DNA of 41,432 nt from a bacterium CPR1 (GCA_021404945.1 QWHO01000044.1:1-41432), one strand, 5' to 3'; counted from the first letter of the stretch, positions 24,855-33,845 are shown. Numbers and translations: made by a program. Notes: generated by a model not told the origin, from the sequence alone.

Positions 24855-26135
24855 TCAGGCTTCGGCGGCCTTCTCGTCGCTGGCCGAGTTGGGAGAACGG
24901 CGGGCCCGTCGCCAGATGGCCGGCAGGTCCATCCATCCGTTGCGCCGTTTGTCCTCGGCCACGGGGCGTGGATCGGCGGTGGGCTTGCGCTCCAGCCGTT
25001 CGATGGAGCGTTCGTTGAAGGCAAATCCTTTCTCCACCAGTCCGGGGCGAAGGCGGCGCTCGGTCAGCCCGACCTCGGGCGAGAAAGTGGCCGCGGCCGT
25101 TGCGCCAACCGGCAGCAATTCGGGCTGCTGCAGCTGGAACTCGAACTCGGTGGCCCCGGCCAGGAAGCCTGGCTGGGTGACCACCTCGGCGTTGGCCTGC
25201 ACCTGGGTGGCCACGACCGTGGCCCGAACTCGACCCTGCATGGCCGGGTCTTGCACCAGTCCGCAAAGGATGAGTGCCCGAGGCGAAGCGGCTTCCTGCA
25301 GCATGGCGCAGGCCCTGGAGTAGTCTTGAATGGACAGGTCGGGCCCGGCAGTGATGTTCAGCAGTGCCCCCGCCGAGCCGTCCGGCGAGCCACCTACGAG
25401 CGGGTTCTTCAGGGCCTGCTCGACGGCCGCCGTGGCGGTGGGTGCGGTGGCCATTCCGAACAGACCGCGCCCGCCGTTTTGAAGCACGGCCCGCACGTCG
25501 GCAAAGTCGAGGTTGATGACGCCGGGGGTGGTGACCAGCTCGGTCATCCCGCGCACCGCGTCGCAGAGCACCTGATCCACGATACCGAAGCTTTCGTGCA
25601 GGGGGCAAACACCGGCCCCGATGGAGAGCAGCTTCTGGTTGGGCAGCACCAGCAGGGTGTCCACCTCGGCTTCCAGAGCGGCGATGCCGGCCTCGGCGAT
25701 GCGATTGCGGCGGGTACCCTCGAATTCGAAGGGAGTCGTGACGACGGCTACCACCAGCGCTCCTGCCTTGCGGGCCTCGCGGGCGGCCACCGGAGCAGAG
25801 CCGGTGCCGGTTCCGCCGCCCATTCCGGCCGTCAGGAAGACCAGGTCGCCTCCCTGGAAGAGCTCGCGCATCCTGGCCACCGAGTTCTCGGCGGCCAGTC
25901 GGCCCAACTCATGGTTAGCCCCGGCCCCCAGGCCTTTGGTAGAGCCTTCTCCCAGGTGCAACACGGTGGGTCCGCGACGCGAGGAGTGCAGGGCCTGGGC
26001 GTCGGTGTTGGCCAGCACCAGGTTGACCCCGGCGGGGGGGTTCTCGGCCAGGCGGTTGACCAGGTTGCACCCGGCTCCCCCCATTCCGCCGCCGAAGATC
26101 CGGGCGGTATACAGACTATTGCAAGGCGACGGCAT
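24855..26135 (-). CDS. ftsZ: Cell-division GTPase FtsZ
   Basis: FtsZ polymerises into the division ring. This 426-residue protein has the N-terminal nucleotide loop GGGMGGAGCN at about 15-24, NTDAQAL at 43-49, the tubulin signature GGGTGTGSAP at 106-115, TTPFEFEG in place of the usual T-P-F-F-E-G, and the T7 synergy loop NLDFAD with Asp210/Asp213 intact. A linker leads to a C-terminal peptide WMDLPAIWRRARR (401-413), a variant of the usual DIPAFLRR anchor for FtsA and ZipA-type partners, with Trp where Phe is usual. It therefore looks functional but divergent. No other division-and-cell-wall cluster genes adjoin it. The ATG at 26135 has GGTGGA about nine bases upstream. Confidence 0.88.
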   Translation of the reverse strand: MPSPCNSLYTARIFGGGMGGAGCNLVNRLAENPPAGVNLVLANTDAQALHSSRRGPTVLHLGEGSTKGLGAGANHELGRLAAENSVARMRELFQGGDLVFLTAGMGGGTGTGSAPVAAREARKAGALVVAVVTTPFEFEGTRRNRIAEAGIAALEAEVDTLLVLPNQKLLSIGAGVCPLHESFGIVDQVLCDAVRGMTELVTTPGVINLDFADVRAVLQNGGRGLFGMATAPTATAAVEQALKNPLVGGSPDGSAGALLNITAGPDLSIQDYSRACAMLQEAASPRALILCGLVQDPAMQGRVRATVVATQVQANAEVVTQPGFLAGATEFEFQLQQPELLPVGATAAATFSPEVGLTERRLRPGLVEKGFAFNERSIERLERKPTADPRPVAEDKRRNGWMDLPAIWRRARRSPNSASDEKAAEA

Positions 26136-26463
26136 CAGCGGCTTCCACCTTTCTTGAAGGAGATTCCTATACTCGCAAACTCGAGGCTTGGAGCTTATGG
26201 ATCAGGCAGGTCTTGATAAAAATTCTTCAAGTCCCGCGCGGCTCCTTTCGAACAGATTGTTCGATTTTGGAATTTTCTCCGACTCTCGGGCCAGGGGCTG
26301 GTGGGTGCCGTCAAGGAGCTGAGGCTGGCTTCCACCTGGTCGGTTGCCGGGGAGTCTATTGCTCAGATCATCCGTCCGGCTCAGGAAGAATCTAGAGTTT
26401 GTAAAGAAAGTACAAGACCGTCTCGCCAGGGATCGGGGGTTGGCCGGCGAGAACTTTCAACTC
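26136..26463. other. Divergent gap between ftsZ and the two-component system
   Basis: These 328 bases hold no gene I can support. They are AT-richer than the rest, contain the palindrome at 26248-26264, and must carry the promoters of ftsZ (leftward) and the response-regulator operon (rightward). I could not settle on convincing -35/-10 pairs for either direction. Confidence 0.6.
26248..26264. promoter_or_regulatory. Palindromic operator candidate in the ftsZ/regulator gap
   Basis: TCGAACA-GAT-TGTTCGA is a perfect 7-bp inverted repeat with a 3-base centre, typical in size for a dimeric repressor site. It resembles the Gram-positive LexA box (CGAAC-N4-GTTCG), but the spacer is five bases instead of four. 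Confidence 0.45.
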
Positions 26464-27144
26464 ATGAACCGTGGCCGAATTCTGGTGGTGGACGACGAAG
26501 AGGAGATCCTCGACATCCTGCGGCGCTTTCTCGAGCGCGACGGTTTCGAGGTGGTGCTGGCGCGTAACGGGCACGAGGCCCTCAAGCTGGTGAAGAGCCC
26601 CATCGACCTGTTGATTCAAGACCTCATGATCCCCGGTCCGGACGGGCTGGAAGTCACCCGCGAGGTGCGCAAGACCAGCCACGTCCCCATTCTCATCCTG
26701 ACCGCCAGAGGCGAGGAGGCCGACCGGGTAGCCGGGCTCGAGCTGGGGGCTGACGACTATCTCACCAAGCCCTTCTCCTCGCGCGAGCTGCTGGCCCGGG
26801 TGAAGGCCCTGCTGCGCCGGGCCCGGCTGCCGGCCGCGGCGGCAACCGGGACTCGCCCTTCGGGTCCGGTGCGCGTTGACGAGGAGTCCCGTCGCGCCTT
26901 CCTCGACGACGAGCCGCTCGAGCTCACTCCCCGCGAATATGACCTGTTGCGGGTCCTGTCCGGGGCGCCGGGCAAGAATTTCACTCGCGACGAGTTGCTC
27001 GACCGGGTCTGGGGCCCGGAGTACACCGGCGACACCCGTCGGGTGGACGTGCACATCAGCAACCTGCGCGACAAGCTGCGCAAGCCGGGCTGGGCCGGGC
27101 CCATCCGCTCCATCTGGGGCGTGGGCTACCGTTACGAGGTCTGA
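26464..27144 (+). CDS. OmpR-family response regulator
   Basis: A 226-residue two-domain regulator. The receiver domain (1-120) has the acidic pair Asp10/Asp11 in LVVDDEEEI, phospho-acceptor Asp53 in LLIQDLMIPGPDG and the conserved lysine in LTKPFSSREL. The C-terminal winged-helix DNA-binding domain (about 135-226) has LTPREYDLLRVLSGAPGKNF, the recognition helix region RVDVHISNLRDKLR and the terminal IWGVGYRYEV. All key residues are present. I start at ATG 26464; the frame is open further upstream but those codons do not fit the family. The histidine kinase gene begins 3 bases after its stop, so the two form a two-component pair. The target genes are unknown. Confidence 0.92.
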   Translation: MNRGRILVVDDEEEILDILRRFLERDGFEVVLARNGHEALKLVKSPIDLLIQDLMIPGPDGLEVTREVRKTSHVPILILTARGEEADRVAGLELGADDYLTKPFSSRELLARVKALLRRARLPAAAATGTRPSGPVRVDEESRRAFLDDEPLELTPREYDLLRVLSGAPGKNFTRDELLDRVWGPEYTGDTRRVDVHISNLRDKLRKPGWAGPIRSIWGVGYRYEV

Positions 27145-27147
27145 GAG

Positions 27148-28530
27148 GTGCGCCTGAGGCTTCGCCTGGCTCTCTCCTACTTGATGGTCATCGGTCTGTT
27201 CCTGGTGACCCTGGCGGTGGCCCACGCGCTGTTGACGATCCCGGCTGCCAACCACTTCCGCGATGAGGCCATCAGCCACTGGAAAGGCCAGTGGCAGGCC
27301 CGGCTCGATCGGGCCTACTCCACCGGAGGCTGGGACGAGGTCGTGCGGGAGGCCGAGTCGATGCCGCTCCCCCCGGGCGTGGATCTCATTCTGGAGGTGC
27401 CCGGCCAGGGCTCCCGGCCGCTCCGTCCTCACCCCCCCCACCTGGAGCCTGGCCCGCCGCTCGACCAGCGGGTGGCCGTGGCCCCCCCTCCTGGAGCCGG
27501 CGGTCCCAGACCGGTGTTCGGGCTGGTGATGCGCTTTCCGGCCGACCAGGAGCTGGCGGTGGGGGAGGGAGGCGCCTTGAAGGTTCGCATGCGCCCACTC
27601 CCTCCCCACGAGCGGCTGCCGGCCGACGCCCGCTCTCAGCTCTTGCGCGGGGTGGTTCTCTCGGGGCTGGCCGGGGCGCTGGTCGCCTTTGCGGCCGGTC
27701 TCTGGCTCAGCTCCTCCATCTCCGGACCGGTGCAGAAGCTGGCCGCGGCCACCCGCGACCTGGGCGATCTCGAGCTATCGCGCCGGGTGGAGGTGACAGG
27801 CTCGGGCGAGCTGGCCGAGCTGGGCAAGAGCTTCAACGAGATGGCTTCGCGGCTCCAGGAGACTGTGCGTCACCTGTCCGAGGAGAAACGTCGGGTGGAG
27901 CGGCTCGAGCAGAACCAGCGACAGTTCCTGGCCGACGTCTCCCACAACCTGCGCACCCCGCTTGCGGCCGTATTGGGCTGGACCGAAGCTCTGCAAGAGG
28001 GCATGGCCCAGGGGGACGAGCTGGAGAAGATCTCCCGCGAGGTGATCTACGTCTCTCAGACCTTGCAGCGGCTGGTGGACCTCTCGCGCTGGGAGTCCAG
28101 CGAGCCCCATCTGCAGAAAGTCGCCTTCGACCTGCGCGAGCCGCTGGGACTGGTGGTGGACACCCTGGCGCCGGCGGCCGAGTCCCGCCAGGTCAGCCTG
28201 CGGTTGGAGGGGACCGACCAGAGCGTCCGGGTGGTCGGAGATCCGGTGCGCCTGCGCGAGCTCCTGCAGATCTTGCTGGAGAATGCCGTCTATCACGCCG
28301 GAGCCGGCACCAGCGTCTACCTGCGCCTGCAACCGATCGGCCAGCGCCTGGAGGTGTCGGTCTCTGACGACGGTTGCGGCTTCGACCCCAGCGCCACCCG
28401 GGGACTGGGCCTGCCCATCGCCAGGCGCCTGGCCCGGGCCCACGGAGGCGAGCTGGAGCTGAGCGCCTCGCCCGGCCAGGGCACCCGGGCCGTCTTTACA
28501 GTTTCTTTGGAAACCTCTCAGGTTTGCTGA
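27148..28530 (+). CDS. Membrane sensor histidine kinase
   Basis: A 460-residue kinase and the likely partner of the OmpR-type regulator directly upstream. Membrane helices at about 8-30 and 168-188 frame a ~135-residue periplasmic sensor that is rich in proline (PHPPHLEPGPPLDQ). A HAMP domain follows at about 190-240, then the H-box FLADVSHNLRTPLAAVLGW with phospho-acceptor His266, N-box LLENAVYH, G1 DDGCGFD and G2 RGLGLPIARRLARAHGG. The residue after His266 is Asn instead of the usual Glu (SHNLRTPL). The start is GTG at 27148, with GAGGT seven bases upstream inside the end of the regulator gene. The signal sensed is unknown. Confidence 0.92.
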   Translation: MRLRLRLALSYLMVIGLFLVTLAVAHALLTIPAANHFRDEAISHWKGQWQARLDRAYSTGGWDEVVREAESMPLPPGVDLILEVPGQGSRPLRPHPPHLEPGPPLDQRVAVAPPPGAGGPRPVFGLVMRFPADQELAVGEGGALKVRMRPLPPHERLPADARSQLLRGVVLSGLAGALVAFAAGLWLSSSISGPVQKLAAATRDLGDLELSRRVEVTGSGELAELGKSFNEMASRLQETVRHLSEEKRRVERLEQNQRQFLADVSHNLRTPLAAVLGWTEALQEGMAQGDELEKISREVIYVSQTLQRLVDLSRWESSEPHLQKVAFDLREPLGLVVDTLAPAAESRQVSLRLEGTDQSVRVVGDPVRLRELLQILLENAVYHAGAGTSVYLRLQPIGQRLEVSVSDDGCGFDPSATRGLGLPIARRLARAHGGELELSASPGQGTRAVFTVSLETSQVC

Positions 28531-28576
28531 CTTCTACCGGCTAGACTCAAGTCATCTTCATTCTCGGAGGAATACG

Positions 28577-29686
28577 ATGCGAAAGCCGATTCTGGCACTC
28601 TCCCTGGTCGCCCTCATGGCGGGCGGCGCGGCCGCCCAGTCGAGCGAGCTGAAGGAGGCCTTCAAGAGCTCCACCCCCACCCGTCGCCTGGCCGCTCGCG
28701 AGCTGCTGCACGAGCGTTACGCGAACCTGCCCGAAGCCATCGCAGCTCACCTCGACGAGCGTTATCCCAACTTCGAGGTGCGCGGAGCCCGGGCTCTGCT
28801 GACCCTGCGCCAGAAGTATCCGGGGCTCGGTTTCGCGATTGCCCGCCACCTGCTCGAGGACCTGGGCGACGAGCCGGCCCAGGCCTTCCTGGATGTGCAG
28901 GAGGCCGTCCTGGCCCGCTACCCCGATTTCCCCGAGCGCATGGCTCGGCTGCGCCAGCAGCACGGCCCCCGGCTGGCCGTGGCCGAGGCGGTGGAGACGC
29001 GCCATCCCGGTTTCCGGACCGCCTTCTTGCAGCTCCTTGGTCGCAACCGGGCCGACAGTCCCCGAGGCCTGGCCTGGCAGACCCTGCGCGAGAAGCATCC
29101 GGGGCTGGCTCTGCGGCTGCTGGGCGACCTCTCCGAGCTGGCCGACCGCGAGCAGCCCGGCCTGGTGGTCGAGCTCATGCGGGCCCGTCGGCGCGGCGAG
29201 CGCCCCCTGCTGTGGCTGGCCGAGAACCACCCGGGCTTTCTGGCCCGGGCCGCCCGTGAGTTGCATGCGCGCCACAAGACCGAGCTGCGCTCGGCTGCCC
29301 TGGACGTGCTCAAAGCCCTTGAGAGCCGTCCCCCGGGCACAAGCGCAGAAGCGGTGCTTGGCCTGATCGAAAAGGACTACCCCGAGCTACCCGCTACCTT
29401 GCGCGCGGCCCGGCGCCAAGCTCGTAAGAGCTTTCGACAAGCGGTGCTGGCCGAGTTCCCCGAGCTTCCCTCGGTGGTGGCCCGCACCCTGGAGGACAAG
29501 CACCCCCGCCTGCTCGCCCGGGCCATGGAGAGTCTCGAGAGCCACTATCCCGAGCTGCGCCAGGACGCCCTGGCCGCCCTCCAGAGCGAGTTGCCCGGCT
29601 TGAAGGAGGACCTGCAGAGCTTTGTCAAGGCCAACTACCCCAGCCTGGAAGCCGACCTGACCGCAGCACTGCAGGGCACACGCTGA
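28577..29686 (+). CDS. Secreted protein built of degenerate [H/Y]P-x-[L/F] helical repeats
   Basis: A 369-residue protein with an N-terminal signal peptide (MRKPILALSLVALMAGGAAA, then QSSEL). The mature part repeats a unit of about 18-25 residues with a conserved centre such as RYPNF, KYPGL, RYPDF, RHPGF, KHPGL, NHPGF, DYPEL, EFPEL, KHPRL, HYPEL and NYPSL, each followed by an amphipathic Arg/Leu/Ala helix. I count at least eleven units. I know no named repeat family with this exact pattern; it resembles HEAT- or Sel1-like solenoids in design only. The ATG at 28577 has GGAGGAA six bases upstream. It sits between the two-component pair and the MoxR-DUF58-transglutaminase genes and is exported, so an envelope scaffold role is a fair guess. 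Confidence 0.85.
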   Translation: MRKPILALSLVALMAGGAAAQSSELKEAFKSSTPTRRLAARELLHERYANLPEAIAAHLDERYPNFEVRGARALLTLRQKYPGLGFAIARHLLEDLGDEPAQAFLDVQEAVLARYPDFPERMARLRQQHGPRLAVAEAVETRHPGFRTAFLQLLGRNRADSPRGLAWQTLREKHPGLALRLLGDLSELADREQPGLVVELMRARRRGERPLLWLAENHPGFLARAARELHARHKTELRSAALDVLKALESRPPGTSAEAVLGLIEKDYPELPATLRAARRQARKSFRQAVLAEFPELPSVVARTLEDKHPRLLARAMESLESHYPELRQDALAALQSELPGLKEDLQSFVKANYPSLEADLTAALQGTR

Positions 29687-29710
29687 CCTGGTTCGAATGC
29701 CTTGCTCTTC

Positions 29711-30646
29711 ATGGGCCAGGCACAAGCTCTTCACGACCGCATCCACGCCAACCTCGAGAAGGTCATCCGGGGGAAGTCGCAATCGCTGCACCTGCTTGTC
29801 GTCGCTCTGCTGGCCGGGGGCAACATCCTGATGGAGGACGTGCCCGGGGTGGGCAAGACCACCCTGGCCAAGGCCCTGGCCCAGACCGTCCAGGGCGACT
29901 TCAAGCGGGTGCAGTTCACGCCCGACCTTTTGCCCACCGACATCGTGGGCTCGTCCATCTACAATCCCCGCGAGGGCTCGTTCGACTTTCGCCGGGGGCC
30001 GGTCTTCACCAACATCCTGCTGGCCGACGAGATTAACCGTGCCTCCCCGCGCACCCAGTCGAGCTTGCTGGAGGCCATGTCCGAGCGCCAGGTGACCATC
30101 GAGGGCAACGGCTACCGCCTGCCCGATCCGTTCCTGGTGCTGGCCACCCAGAATCCGGTCGAGTTCCACGGCACCTATCCCCTGCCCGAGGCGCAGCTGG
30201 ATCGGTTCTCGGTCAAGCTCGAGCTGGGCTACCCTGCCCCCGACCACGAGCTGGAGATGCTGGAAGGCCAGCGCACCCGCCATCCCCTCGAGAGCCTGGA
30301 GCCAGTAGCCGAGCTTTCCGAGGTGGTCGCAGCCCAGGAGGAGGTACGCAAGGTGCGCTTGGAGCGCCCGGTGGCTCAATACATCCTGGCCCTGGTGCAG
30401 GCCAGCCGCCAGGAGCCGCGACTCAAGCTCGGCTCCAGCCCGCGCGGTGCCATCGCCCTCTACCGCGTCTCCGAGGCCCTGGCCCTCTGCGCCGGACGTG
30501 ACTACGTTCTGCCTGACGATGTCAAGCGACTGGCCGGCCCGGTGCTGGCCCATCGGCTCTGCCTGGACACCAAATCGAAGTATGGCGGGACTTCCAAGGA
30601 AAGCATCGTGACCGACCTGCTCGAGCAGGTCAAAGTGCCCACCTAG
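29711..30646 (+). CDS. MoxR-family AAA+ ATPase
   Basis: A 311-residue AAA+ ATPase of the MoxR type, thought to act as a chaperone for partner proteins with von Willebrand-like or DUF58 domains. Walker A is DVPGVGKTT (Lys49), Walker B NILLADEINR (Asp106/Glu107); TQNPVEFHGTYPLPEAQLDR is the sensor-1 and arginine region and SSPRGAIAL the sensor-2 part. The start is ATG at 29711; a TTG at 29702 is also in frame, and neither has a good ribosome-binding site. Its TAG overlaps the GTG of the DUF58 gene by one base. The order MoxR-DUF58-transglutaminase is a well-known bacterial cluster. Confidence 0.9.
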   Translation: MGQAQALHDRIHANLEKVIRGKSQSLHLLVVALLAGGNILMEDVPGVGKTTLAKALAQTVQGDFKRVQFTPDLLPTDIVGSSIYNPREGSFDFRRGPVFTNILLADEINRASPRTQSSLLEAMSERQVTIEGNGYRLPDPFLVLATQNPVEFHGTYPLPEAQLDRFSVKLELGYPAPDHELEMLEGQRTRHPLESLEPVAELSEVVAAQEEVRKVRLERPVAQYILALVQASRQEPRLKLGSSPRGAIALYRVSEALALCAGRDYVLPDDVKRLAGPVLAHRLCLDTKSKYGGTSKESIVTDLLEQVKVPT

Positions 30647-31911
30647 TGGCCGAGCCTCCCAAGGTCCACCTGGGGGAAAGCTTCCTCATCCGTTGGATGC
30701 GCCATCTGTTGCGCGATCGCCTGACCCCCACCGGCCGCGTGGTTTTCTGGATGATGCTGCTGGCGAACGGTACTGGTGGATACTCCTTCGTCATCAAGAT
30801 CTACTTCGTCATCTGCATCCTGTTCGGGCTGCTCTTTGTCTCCGTGGTGCTGGCCCGACTGGCTCGCGTCCGTCTGAAGGTGCGAGCGGCCTGGCCCGAC
30901 CGGGCTACCTGCGGCCATCCCCTGCGGGTGGGCCTGGCGGTCGAGAATCTCTCCCGCCGCCCCGGGCTTGACCTGGCCCTGCGGGTGGCTTATCCTCCGG
31001 TTCCGCTGGACCACCACCCCGAGGAAGGGCTGAAGATACCCCGCCTGGAGCCAGGTGAGCAGCTCAGAACCCACCTCGACCTCTCCTTCGACCAGCGGGG
31101 AGCCTACGTGCTCAAGGGCCTGCGCCAGGAAACCTCCTGGCCCTGGGGTCTGTGGCGCGACCTGGTCCACCACCTCGAGCCCCACACCCTGCTGGTGTAT
31201 CCGCACTTTCAGCCCATCTTGTCGCTGGACATCCCGGTAGGGCGCAAGTACCAGCCCGGGGGGATCGCCTTGACCTCGTTCCTCGGTGACTCCACCGAGT
31301 TTCTCTCCACCCGCGAGTTTCGCGAGGGGGATCCGCTGCGCTCCATTCACTGGCGTTCCTGGGCTCGCACCGGCAAGCCCGTGGTGAAGGAGTTCCAGGA
31401 GGAATACTTCTGCCGCATCGCGCTCTTGCTGGACACCTTTCTGCCGCCTCCTCGCAGGAAGGGGAAAGTGGATCGGCGCGCCTTTGAGGCGGCCGTTTCG
31501 CTTTCGGCGGCGGTGGCTGACCGGCTGGCCCGCGAGGAGTACGTCATCGACCTGTTTGCAGCCGGGCCCGAGATCTACCACTTTCAGGCGGGCCGCAGCC
31601 TGGCCTATCTTGAGAACGTGATGGACATCCTCTCCTGCATCGAGCCCTGTCACGAGCCGCCCTTCGAGAAGATCGAGCCGGTCATGCTCGAGTATCTCGA
31701 GAACATCACCACCACGGTTGTGGTGCTGCTCGACTGGGACGAACGTCGCGAGCGCATGGTGCGTGTCATTCGCGACCGAGGCTCGGAGGTCAAGGTGCTG
31801 CTGGTTCGCTCGGCCCCCGCCTCGACCGACCCTGCCGGAGGCCTGGATTTGGCCGGCGATATCACGGTGCTCACCCCCGAAGAGGTGGAGCGGGGCGTGG
31901 AGTCGCTGTGA
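30646..31911 (+). CDS. DUF58 (von Willebrand-like) membrane protein
   Basis: A 421-residue protein with two membrane helices at about 34-70 (GRVVFWMMLLANGTGGYSFV, then YFVICILFGLLFVSVVLA) and a cytoplasmic or peripheral C-terminal half. The DUF58 hallmark FREGDPLRSIHWRSWARTGK is at about residues 225-244, followed by a VWA-like fold with LLLDTFLPP and VVLLDWDE. Family members pair with MoxR ATPases. The GTG start shares one base with the MoxR stop, and its own stop shares four bases with the next gene (GTGA), so the three are translated together. The precise function is unknown for the family. Confidence 0.88.
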   Translation: MAEPPKVHLGESFLIRWMRHLLRDRLTPTGRVVFWMMLLANGTGGYSFVIKIYFVICILFGLLFVSVVLARLARVRLKVRAAWPDRATCGHPLRVGLAVENLSRRPGLDLALRVAYPPVPLDHHPEEGLKIPRLEPGEQLRTHLDLSFDQRGAYVLKGLRQETSWPWGLWRDLVHHLEPHTLLVYPHFQPILSLDIPVGRKYQPGGIALTSFLGDSTEFLSTREFREGDPLRSIHWRSWARTGKPVVKEFQEEYFCRIALLLDTFLPPPRRKGKVDRRAFEAAVSLSAAVADRLAREEYVIDLFAAGPEIYHFQAGRSLAYLENVMDILSCIEPCHEPPFEKIEPVMLEYLENITTTVVVLLDWDERRERMVRVIRDRGSEVKVLLVRSAPASTDPAGGLDLAGDITVLTPEEVERGVESL

Positions 31912-33845
31912 GAGAACGTCTGCCTTACGCGGGCTTGATGGCCGTGCTGACCTCCTACGCAGCCCTCTACTCGGTCGGGGGAGCCGACCCTCTGATCGTC
32001 GTGCTGTGCGCTCTGGCTCTGATTGCCTGCTGGTTTCACGGCCGGCTGGCAATCGCCCAGCGGGCCCTGCTGCCGCTGGCATTCCCGGCCATGGTGGTGC
32101 TGCTCTACCCGCCCAACATCACTCCCCTGAACAGCTCGTTCGTGGGGCCGGGGAGCTTCCGGGTGGCCACCATCGTGGCTGCCTATCTCTTGATTCTGAT
32201 CGTTCGTAAGCACGACTTCAACGGCAAGCTGATTCTGGCGGGCGGGTCGATCACGCTCTTGATCGCCTGTGGCATGCGGGCCGACGGTGAGATTCCCTAC
32301 GGGGTTCTGTGCCTGCTGGAGGCCATCTTGCTGGCTCTCTACCTGCGCCAACTCGGCCCACCCGTGCCCCGCAAGAACTGGCTGGGAACCGTCCTGGCCT
32401 TCGTGCCGGTCATCGCGGTTGCGGTGGTCATCGCCCTGGCGGCCCGCTATTCGGAGACCCAACTGGGCAGTCTGCTCAATCTTTTCAGCACCACTCCGGT
32501 TTCCATGCAGTTTGCCACCCGCAGCCCGCTCGATGGCATGCAGCGCAGCGCCGGGCAGGACCAGCTGGTGTTACGGCTTATCTCGCAGGCCCCCTCCAAT
32601 TACCTGGTGGCCCGTTCCTACGGCCTGTTCACGAAGGGCGAGGTGTGGGACAGCCCCCCCGGCGAGTCCCGGCCTCTTCCCCGAGCAAGTCAGCGATTGG
32701 AGGGACAAAATACCTTCCTGCTGGCCTCCCCTCGCAGCCTCGAGCGCGTGGATCGGGTCGAGTTTCTGACGGCGGCCGGGGGGCAGCTGCTCTCGACGCG
32801 GGACGCCTGGCTGCTGGCGGCTGACCTGGAGACAGTCGAGCGGACCGCCTCCACTGGCCTTCATTTCAAAGGGGCCCCGGGTTTTCCCGGGGTGTTCTGG
32901 TTGGGCCGCGGAGGCAACCCACCGGTTGGGACCGAGCCCCCCCCTTACTACCTCGAGCTACCCCCCGACTTGCCCCCGGTTGTGGCGCGCCTGGGAGCTG
33001 AGTTGACCGCCTCGGCCCCGACTCCGCTGGCCAAAGCAGCCGCCATCGAGGCCTATCTGCAGGATAACTTCCAGTACGGCTTCGGCTACCCGTTCCAGAA
33101 GGGAAGCTCGGCCCTGGAGCAGTTTCTGGAGAAGCACCCCCCGGCCCACTGCGAGTTTTTCGCCACGGCCATGGTCATGATGCTGCGCGCCCAGAAGGTC
33201 CCCGCACGCTACGTGGTGGGCTTCATCGTGGACCCGACCGACTACAACGACCTGGGCGGCTTCTACGCGGTCCGGTCCCAGCACGCGCATGCCTGGGTGG
33301 AGGTGTTCCTGGAGGGCTCGGGCTGGGTGACCTACGATCCCACCCCGCCCGAGGCCCGCATCCCTCAGCGCTCCTGGTGGCGGCGCTGGTTCTCGCAGGT
33401 GGGAGACCTGGCGATGTTCTTGTTCATGCAGGCGCGCAACTTCTTCCGGCTCAGTCCGGCCGAGATGCTTCGCTCCTTGCTGGCCTTCGTCAGCCATCCC
33501 ATCACGCTGGCGATCCTGGTGCTGGTGGTCGTGCTCTACTACGGCTGGCGACTCAGATGGCAGCGGGGAGGCAAGAAGCGTCGGGGTCGCGAGCGCGCGG
33601 AAGGCAGGCTGGGTGAGCTCCTCGAGCGCTTCGAGCGACGGCTGAGCCAACACCAGCTCGAGCGGCCCGAGCATTGGACCTTACTCGAATGGGCAGCCAG
33701 GCTGGAGCACCCGGAGCTGAGCTCACCGGCCCGTCAGTTCCTGGAGACCTACTGCCGGGCCCGCTACGGGGCGCTGGCGGCCGAGGACGAGCTTTCGCGC
33801 TTACTCGGGGAGGTGGAAGCGATCAAGCCGGTTCGTCCCCGCTGA
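31908..33845 (+). CDS. Membrane-anchored transglutaminase-like protease (DUF3488/TgpA type)
   Basis: A 645-residue membrane protein. Five or six membrane helices fill residues about 8-185, a periplasmic transglutaminase-like core spans about 370-490, and a last helix (LAILVLVVVLYYGW) near 540 precedes a basic cytoplasmic tail. The catalytic triad fits Cys415 in AHCEFFATAM, His461 in HAHAWVEV and Asp477 in TYDPTPPE. Pseudomonas TgpA shows the same layout and is essential for growth, but its substrate is not settled; peptidoglycan or protein cross-link processing is proposed. It ends the MoxR-DUF58 operon and overlaps the end of the PilZ gene on the other strand by 23 bases. Confidence 0.9.
   Translation: MRERLPYAGLMAVLTSYAALYSVGGADPLIVVLCALALIACWFHGRLAIAQRALLPLAFPAMVVLLYPPNITPLNSSFVGPGSFRVATIVAAYLLILIVRKHDFNGKLILAGGSITLLIACGMRADGEIPYGVLCLLEAILLALYLRQLGPPVPRKNWLGTVLAFVPVIAVAVVIALAARYSETQLGSLLNLFSTTPVSMQFATRSPLDGMQRSAGQDQLVLRLISQAPSNYLVARSYGLFTKGEVWDSPPGESRPLPRASQRLEGQNTFLLASPRSLERVDRVEFLTAAGGQLLSTRDAWLLAADLETVERTASTGLHFKGAPGFPGVFWLGRGGNPPVGTEPPPYYLELPPDLPPVVARLGAELTASAPTPLAKAAAIEAYLQDNFQYGFGYPFQKGSSALEQFLEKHPPAHCEFFATAMVMMLRAQKVPARYVVGFIVDPTDYNDLGGFYAVRSQHAHAWVEVFLEGSGWVTYDPTPPEARIPQRSWWRRWFSQVGDLAMFLFMQARNFFRLSPAEMLRSLLAFVSHPITLAILVLVVVLYYGWRLRWQRGGKKRRGRERAEGRLGELLERFERRLSQHQLERPEHWTLLEWAARLEHPELSSPARQFLETYCRARYGALAAEDELSRLLGEVEAIKPVRPR

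Noticed and set aside
26248-26264. SOS (LexA) box
   Set aside because: CGAAC and GTTCG are five bases apart instead of the four of the Gram-positive LexA site, so only a generic operator is claimed.
29687-29710. tRNA fragment suggested by GGTTCGAATGCC
   Set aside because: Only the T-loop-like string is present; no acceptor stem, anticodon arm or D arm fits around it.
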